This document shows positions 39,229 to 42,836 of a stretch of DNA of 42,836 nucleotides, piece by piece (within the stretch, counting starts at the first letter, position 1; the number at the start of each line of letters is the position of its first letter). Source of the stretch: a virus; IMG/VR virus record IMGVR_UViG_3300037246_001783, positions 1 through 42,836 of that record, one strand, 5' to 3'. Under the pieces are notes generated by a model. The model did not search any database and was not told where the DNA came from. It was given only the letters and a program-made list of their open reading frames with translations. A program made the position numbers and the translations under genes.

Positions 39229-39720
39229 TTAATTTAGCATTTCGGTAATACTCTCTTTTTCCGAGTTATCCACAAGGGGCGTCACGTCATATGCCTCTTT
39301 CATCTGATCTTTTACCGGGTTATTGATGCGTACAATGTCTACAGTTTGCTCTACCTTATCGGTAAACATCTTATGGTACTTGCCTATAAGCTCAAGGGCT
39401 TTGATCGCATTGCTGGGGTCGTACATTACCTTGTGAGATTCGTCTTTCGATAAGCGCACGGTGCTACAGACTTCATGCACTTTTTTGAGCTTTTCAATGA
39501 CCCATAAGGCCGAAGTAGTTGATTCCTTAGCTATTTCTTCCAGGCGGGTCTCGATTGCTGTTTGAACTGACGCCTTCTTTAATAACCGTCTACCAGCGTT
39601 GCCTGCAAAATTAGGGCTATAACCTGCCGCAATGGCGGCTCTTTCTGCATTAAAATCAATTGGGTATTCTTGAATGAATCGTTGCTGCTTTGGATTGTGC
39701 ACCTCTCTAAGCTGAGTCAT
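39229..39720 (-). CDS. terS: Terminase small subunit
   Basis: The product has about 163 aa. ATG 39720 is preferred because the family starts with a Thr-Gln-Leu-Arg-Glu-Val-like helix and because the predicted late promoter would start transcription near 39750. An in-frame TTG at 39789 lies in that promoter. It fits the Terminase_2 (small) type with Lys-Gln-Gln-Arg-Phe-Ile-Gln-Glu-Tyr and an HTH-like Glu-Arg-Ala-Ala-Ile-Ala-Ala-Gly-Tyr-Ser motif, then Ala-Ile-Lys-Ala-Leu-Glu-Leu-Ile-Gly-Lys. It recognises the packaging site and starts TerL cutting. It is the first gene of the late block. Confidence 0.88.
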   Translation of the reverse strand: MTQLREVHNPKQQRFIQEYPIDFNAERAAIAAGYSPNFAGNAGRRLLKKASVQTAIETRLEEIAKESTTSALWVIEKLKKVHEVCSTVRLSKDESHKVMYDPSNAIKALELIGKYHKMFTDKVEQTVDIVRINNPVKDQMKEAYDVTPLVDNSEKESITEMLN

Positions 39721-39757
39721 AGTGCCCGTGAGTGAATGTTTTTTGAATTCAGAATAA

Positions 39758-39786
39758 ATTTTACTTGACAATAACCTTTTATGCAA
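39758..39786 (-). promoter_or_regulatory. Putative late promoter (leftward)
   Basis: On the minus strand TTGCAT (39786-39781) is followed after 17 nt by TAAAAT (39763-39758). It would start transcription near 39750, 30 nt before the terS ATG. The same gap (39721-39939) holds the rightward early promoter, so the two units diverge here. Confidence 0.5.
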
Positions 39787-39866
39787 CAAAAAACTTTACA
39801 AAACAGCTACTTACACAAATTATTTTAACTATCTACAAATTATTTTAATAAAAGACAAAATAGTTG

Positions 39867-39894
39867 TTGACTTTGCTTTTTAACCTGTTAGAAT
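39867..39894 (+). promoter_or_regulatory. Putative early promoter (rightward)
   Basis: TTGACT (39867-39872) is followed after 16 nt by TAGAAT (39889-39894). It lies 45 nt before the first early gene (ATG 39940). The AT-rich stretch before it (39790-39866) includes CAAATTATTTTAA repeated with slight variation. Confidence 0.55.
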
Positions 39895-39939
39895 AGGACT
39901 CAAGAGTAGGGCGAAACTTAAAACGTGGAGGGCAAGACG

Positions 39940-40209
39940 ATGAATAAATCGGAAGTAGTAGAATATCACTCGACAGTAGGCTTGATGGTTTGGGTGCCTC
40001 AAGTTAAAAAGAATCTACTTGTTAAAATTGCGCACGATAAGCTATCAGACGGTAGCTGGAAGGTTTATGTTGAGTCCGGAAATAATCTATCGCAGATAAA
40101 GAGGTGCGGGACTAAATATTTAAGTCATGATGTCGTGCAAGATTGTTTTGATAACGACGACATTACGAAGTTTCGCAATTTAGCATCGCTATTTGATATC
40201 GAAGCCTAA
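39940..40209 (+). CDS. Unknown early protein (89 aa)
   Basis: ATG 39940 follows GGAGGGC by 6-7 nt; an in-frame GTG at 39925 is part of that leader. The N-terminal half is beta-rich (Val-Gly-Leu-Met-Val-Trp-Val), and the C-terminal half is helical with Asp/Glu. No family is recognised. It opens the rightward early run, and the same leader (GGAGGGCAAGAC) recurs before the 160-aa gene. Confidence 0.6.
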   Translation: MNKSEVVEYHSTVGLMVWVPQVKKNLLVKIAHDKLSDGSWKVYVESGNNLSQIKRCGTKYLSHDVVQDCFDNDDITKFRNLASLFDIEA

Positions 40210-40232
40210 ACACTTAAACGGAGGGGGATGAA

Positions 40233-40436
40233 GTGAAGATAATAAGAGCTAAAGATATTGAAGTAGGGAAACAAATCTTTCTTGAAAAAGACAGCCTTGA
40301 TACTTGCGCTAATTATGTTGAAAAGCTAAGCAATGGCGACATATTGATCGAAACGCTATATCGATACTCAAAGCCAGCAAGGAAAATAATGTCTGTTGAA
40401 AACTTTGATTTGTGGCGTGAAAAAATAGAAAACTGA
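40233..40436 (+). CDS. Small early protein, unknown (67 aa)
   Basis: GTG 40233 follows GGAGGGGG. The product has a Lys-Ile-Ile-Arg-Ala start, a beta-rich core and a C-terminal helix (Phe-Asp-Leu-Trp-Arg-Glu-Lys-Ile). No domain is recognised. It is separated by 19 nt from the next gene. Confidence 0.55.
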   Translation: MKIIRAKDIEVGKQIFLEKDSLDTCANYVEKLSNGDILIETLYRYSKPARKIMSVENFDLWREKIEN

Positions 40437-40455
40437 GACAATGGAGGGCAAGACA

Positions 40456-40938
40456 ATGAGCAGAATAGACGTAGTAAAAACTGAAGTATTCACATTCGAG
40501 GAACTCTCAGAAGAGGCAAAGCAAAATGCTATTGAATTAAATGCTGGTTTTAATGTTGAGTATGACTGGTGGGATTGTACCTTCGATGACGCAAAAAACA
40601 TCGGCTTAGAGATTGAAGCCTTCGACGCTCACCGCATGACTATCAGTGGTGCTCTATCCGAAAGTGTTTATGACGTCTGTATTTTAATAGCTGCCGACCA
40701 TGATGAATCTTGCGACACTCACAAATTAGCTACTGGCTATATTGAAGAGTATGCTAAATGCAAACAGCAATTTAACGACAGCTTAGAGGTAGACGACGAT
40801 CTGGACTTCTTAGACTCTGAAGAGCTTGAAGACCTGGAACATGAATTCCTCCATGATCTGTTACAAGAGTACCTCGTCATTCTGAAAAAAGATACGACTA
40901 TCTCACAAGTACTGAGGCAATTACTAAAACGCTTATAG
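40456..40938 (+). CDS. Conserved early phage protein with probable C-terminal frameshift (160 aa as read)
   Basis: ATG 40456 follows GGAGGGC. The product matches a phage family I recall that starts with Thr-Phe-Glu-Glu-Leu-Ser-Glu-Glu-Ala-Lys and has Tyr-Asp-Trp-Trp-Asp and Asp-Ala-Lys-Asn-Ile; some members are labelled antitoxin-like without proof. The family usually ends in Tyr-Asp-Tyr-Leu-Thr-Ser ... Asp-Gly-Lys-Arg-Tyr. Here that ending is encoded in another frame right after a run of six A (40885-40890) and stops at 40979. The zero frame instead ends at 40938. One extra A would restore the full protein. Confidence 0.65.
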   Translation: MSRIDVVKTEVFTFEELSEEAKQNAIELNAGFNVEYDWWDCTFDDAKNIGLEIEAFDAHRMTISGALSESVYDVCILIAADHDESCDTHKLATGYIEEYAKCKQQFNDSLEVDDDLDFLDSEELEDLEHEFLHDLLQEYLVILKKDTTISQVLRQLLKRL

Positions 40939-41006
40939 CAAATGGGTGCGAATTCACGTCAGACGGCAAAAGGTATTAAACAACACTTTAACCGGAGGGA
41001 ACGAAA

Positions 41007-41186
41007 ATGAAGACTATCACTATTATGTTAATTCCTGTCGCTGGTATTTATACATGGGCTGAATTTAAAAGAATTGATGATAAAACTTACTCTATCCCTT
41101 TGTATGTCTGTGAGGTTCTTCATGGCCCACATTTGGGTGAATCAATCGCCGCTTGCCAGTATTATGATATTAAACGAAACATTTAG
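41007..41186 (+). CDS. Small early protein, unknown (59 aa)
   Basis: ATG 41007 follows CGGAGGG by 7 nt. The product begins with a hydrophobic strand (Thr-Ile-Thr-Ile-Met-Leu-Ile-Pro-Val-Ala-Gly-Ile-Tyr) and has a mixed C-terminus with Cys and Tyr. It is the shortest non-membrane gene of this run. No family is recognised. Confidence 0.5.
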   Translation: MKTITIMLIPVAGIYTWAEFKRIDDKTYSIPLYVCEVLHGPHLGESIAACQYYDIKRNI

Positions 41187-41263
41187 CCCTTGATCCTGCC
41201 TGTTATTGGGAAATAGCAGTCAGCAATGAACGGTTAAATAAACTCTAATGGAGGGAATGAAAA

Positions 41264-41470
41264 ATGGTGACTGTGGAAATGTTGGCGGCAAGTCTAAAAG
41301 ATGCCGACCCAAAGGCCTATGTAGCTCTGTGGGACTGGAATGGAGGAGATGAGAAACACAACTATGTCCAGCCTATCCTTGACCCAAACAGGTATGAAGG
41401 AGTTTTTATGCTTAGCAAGGATCTGCCATGTCGTGGTGACATGAACTTAACGGGAGGGAATGAAAAATGA
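41264..41470 (+). CDS. Small early protein, unknown (68 aa)
   Basis: ATG 41264 follows a GGAGGGAATGAAAA leader that recurs before the next gene. The start (Met-Leu-Ala-Ala-Ser-Leu-Lys-Asp-Ala-Asp-Pro-Lys-Ala-Tyr-Val) resembles small phage proteins with an alpha/beta fold and a Glu/Asp-rich turn. The stop overlaps the next ATG (ATGA). Function unknown. Confidence 0.6.
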   Translation: MVTVEMLAASLKDADPKAYVALWDWNGGDEKHNYVQPILDPNRYEGVFMLSKDLPCRGDMNLTGGNEK

Positions 41471-41760
41471 ATAAAATAGTAATCAAAGGTGCATATTACT
41501 ACGACAGAGAAAGCGACACAATCTTAATACCTCACTTCACTGGTGAATTTTGTGTTGTTGACTGTGAAAGGTATGAAAGGCTTGAAGCTTTGACAGAAAG
41601 GTTTGAAGACGCCTACATTGCCAAAGTTAAAGATTACCCTACTGAATTCAGGGGGAATAATTATTATAACGGTGAACCTAGCCCCGTAAATATCGGAGAT
41701 TGGGAATTACTAAGCGATTTATCAAACCTTGAATACTTCGAGAACGATTTTGACTTTTAA
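41467..41760 (+). CDS. Small acidic early protein, unknown (97 aa)
   Basis: ATG 41467 overlaps the preceding stop and shares the GGAGGGAATGAAAA leader. The product is acidic and aromatic, ending in Asn-Asp-Phe-Asp-Phe. It has a central helix (Tyr-Glu-Arg-Leu-Glu-Ala-Leu-Thr). No family is recognised. Confidence 0.55.
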   Translation: MNKIVIKGAYYYDRESDTILIPHFTGEFCVVDCERYERLEALTERFEDAYIAKVKDYPTEFRGNNYYNGEPSPVNIGDWELLSDLSNLEYFENDFDF

Positions 41761-41771
41761 GGAGGCTTAAC

Positions 41772-41834
41772 ATGTTAGCCCTGGCAATCCTGTTTGTTGT
41801 AGTCGGACTTATTCAAATAAAACTTAATTATTAG
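41772..41834 (+). CDS. Micropeptide with one membrane segment (20 aa)
   Basis: ATG 41772 lies 6 nt after a GGAGG and the frame stops at 41834. The 20 residues are nearly all hydrophobic (Leu-Ala-Leu-Ala-Ile-Leu-Phe-Val-Val-Val-Gly-Leu-Ile), one membrane-spanning helix with a short polar tail. The strong ribosome site and the fit between two genes argue for translation. Role unknown. Confidence 0.5.
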   Translation: MLALAILFVVVGLIQIKLNY

Positions 41835-41843
41835 GGGGATGTG

Positions 41844-42062
41844 ATGATTACGGAAATAGCGACATGGGAAGAAAGGCCAACTGAGATAGAAACAGTAGAG
41901 GAAGTGCTGTCTGATTCAAGCAAAGTATATGCTGTTAAGATCACACAAGGTGACAACGTTATCCAACTTGACTGCCTTGACGAAAACAACGCCCATTCTC
42001 TTCATGTCGCACTTATGGATATCATGGATAGGCGCACGGTAAACGACTACAGGAACAAATAA
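41844..42062 (+). CDS. Small early protein, unknown (72 aa)
   Basis: ATG 41844 is preferred over GTG 41841; GGGGG is upstream. The protein is acidic with Thr-Glu-Ile-Glu-Thr-Val-Glu-Glu-Val-Leu and a C-terminal helix (Asp-Ile-Met-Asp-Arg-Arg). No family is recognised. Confidence 0.55.
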   Translation: MITEIATWEERPTEIETVEEVLSDSSKVYAVKITQGDNVIQLDCLDENNAHSLHVALMDIMDRRTVNDYRNK

Positions 42063-42083
42063 ACCTTTTAATTAGGGGCTAAA

Positions 42084-42587
42084 ATGGAAACTGACACAGC
42101 CACAAGAAAAGAACTCGTAGCGGAAATAAACCGCTTAAATAAGATCATCAATCGCAAGCAAGTAGACCGGTTGTCTTGGAAAAAGATTATGGGCGACAGG
42201 GATTTAATATTAGGTCCCGGCTACTGGTCAAACGGCCATTTTGCCCTTATGAATTGCATCGAAAAACCAAAAGCATTGTTAAACTTAAAGTCCCTTGTCA
42301 CTAGGGAAATTGAATCCAAAATGTCTTCAGCATTATTCCCGGAGATTACCAGAACTCAAATAGCTCCAAGTACTGGGATCGAATCAGAAAGTAAAAATTC
42401 CGGCAAGGTTATTAAAATCGGGGAGTCTTTCTTTGATCCGCTTTATTTAAAAATGTTAAACAGGGTCGTTCCTTCTTTTACCTTAAAAGTGCCTACCTCC
42501 CATAAAGACAGCTGGATTTGTGCTCACATCCTTGATAAAGACGACAATTGTGTGGGAATTTTAGCGCCTTTAAATATAAGGCTATAA
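42084..42587 (+). CDS. Unknown early protein (167 aa)
   Basis: ATG 42084 follows a weak ribosome site (TTAGGGG). An N-terminal coiled helix (about 5-25) precedes a mixed domain with Trp-Lys-Lys-Ile-Met-Gly-Asp-Arg-Asp. The end has Phe-Phe-Asp-Pro-Leu-Tyr-Leu and Val-Gly-Ile-Leu-Ala-Pro-Leu-Asn-Ile-Arg, faintly like the last strand of sliding-clamp proteins, which is too weak to name. It is followed by the junction-spanning hexapeptide gene. Confidence 0.5.
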   Translation: METDTATRKELVAEINRLNKIINRKQVDRLSWKKIMGDRDLILGPGYWSNGHFALMNCIEKPKALLNLKSLVTREIESKMSSALFPEITRTQIAPSTGIESESKNSGKVIKIGESFFDPLYLKMLNRVVPSFTLKVPTSHKDSWICAHILDKDDNCVGILAPLNIRL

Positions 42588-42632
42588 CCTTTTAATCAGA
42601 AAAAGAACACACTACAACCGGAGGTACTAAAA

Positions 42633-42836
42633 ATGTGGAAATCTGTTGAAATTGCAAATACTATTATCAAATACCGTAATCTTGCTGAATTATGCCGGAA
42701 GTCTGCTAAACATGGCGTAACGCTCGGCGATGGCGTAATGCTCGGCTATGGCGTAATGCTCGGCAATCGCGTAACACTCGGCAATCGCGTAACGCTCGGC
42801 TATGGCGTAATGCTCGGCGATGGCGTAACGCTCGGC
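42633..42836 (+). CDS. Hexapeptide-repeat (left-handed beta-helix) protein, 5' part; continues at base 1
   Basis: The gene starts at ATG 42633 behind a GGAGGT site and is open to the window end. The final 127 nt equal the first 127 nt, so it continues in frame at base 2 and stops at 514, giving a 196-aa protein. About 27 non-repetitive residues (an amphipathic helix with Lys, Arg and Cys) precede the repeats. The repeats fit the left-handed beta-helix rule L-G-x-x-V-x (LGDGVT, LGYGVM, LGNRVT). Repeats of this kind form a triangular beta-helix in acyltransferases and in some phage proteins. No acyltransferase catalytic histidine context is visible, so I assign no enzyme activity. It is the last large gene of the rightward early run. 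Confidence 0.75.
   Translation, partial: MWKSVEIANTIIKYRNLAELCRKSAKHGVTLGDGVMLGYGVMLGNRVTLGNRVTLGYGVMLGDGVTLG
42710..42836. repeat. Terminal direct repeat (right copy)
   Basis: This is the exact copy of bases 1-127. It falls within the 18-bp repeat array of the hexapeptide-repeat gene that starts at 42633. Confidence 0.9.

Noticed and set aside
1-42836. Integrase, excisionase or lysogeny cassette
   Set aside because: No tyrosine or serine recombinase motif was seen in any frame. The HTH protein alone does not show a temperate life style.
1-42836. Diversity-generating retroelement or reverse transcriptase
   Set aside because: No reverse transcriptase motif and no template/variable repeat pair were seen.

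Overview
The window is a complete genome of a tailed bacteriophage (Caudoviricetes), most likely a short-tailed podovirus. Its first 127 nt (1-127) are repeated exactly at its end (42710-42836), and one reading frame runs from the right end into the left end. It is therefore a circularly closed or circularly permuted assembly of about 42,709 unique bases. The phage has a P22-type portal, a large terminase, an N4-gp56-type major capsid protein, a P22 gp10-like tail hub and several internal or ejection-like proteins. There is no recognisable tape measure, tail tube, sheath or integrase. The host cannot be named. Many genes have strong Shine-Dalgarno sites, some identical to AAGGAGGTGA.

There are four transcription blocks. 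(1) Rightward early genes start at a promoter at 39867-39894, cross the contig junction and end at 1222. They are small, mostly unknown genes, including a hexapeptide-repeat beta-helix protein that spans the junction, a frame-disrupted 160-aa gene and two tiny membrane peptides. (2) A leftward block (5407 to 1546) carries a Cro/YdaS-like HTH protein, small genes and a primase-polymerase/SF3 helicase. It ends at a non-coding region with seven copies of GGGCCGGT or close variants in both orientations, a candidate origin. (3) A rightward replication and DNA-modification block (5561-16312) starts from a divergent promoter at about 5.45 kb. It encodes a DUF2800 nuclease, a DUF2815 ssDNA-binding protein, a family A DNA polymerase, a VRR-NUC nuclease, a cytosine methyltransferase, a Spo11/TopoVI-A-like Toprim protein, an SNF2-like helicase and a DUF3310 protein. 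It closes with a strong Rho-independent terminator at 16343-16374. (4) The leftward late block (39720 to 16373) covers packaging, capsid, a glycosyltransferase/methyltransferase/radical-SAM cassette, tail and ejection proteins, and a possible lysis end.

The most notable observations are as follows. A cytosine methyltransferase gene is overlapped over most of its length by a second, conserved phage reading frame with its own Shine-Dalgarno site. The Spo11/TopoVI-A-like gene appears to have been inserted next to the helicase gene, leaving a broken copy of the helicase 5' end. A five-gene sugar/radical-SAM cassette lies inside the virion operon, just behind a terminator that follows the capsid genes. 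A tRNA-Leu-like sequence at 8.2 kb is interrupted. Two unrelated genes (beta-helix and scaffold) each contain an 18-bp, in-frame hexapeptide repeat array.

The replication proteins form a near-complete set: AEP primase plus SF3 helicase, PolA with proofreading exonuclease, SSB, and nucleases for recombination or end processing. The late block encodes every recognisable head and short-tail component, but no classical endolysin was recognised. The lysis candidates are the last two late genes, one with an HEAGH metal motif and one with a membrane segment plus coiled coil.
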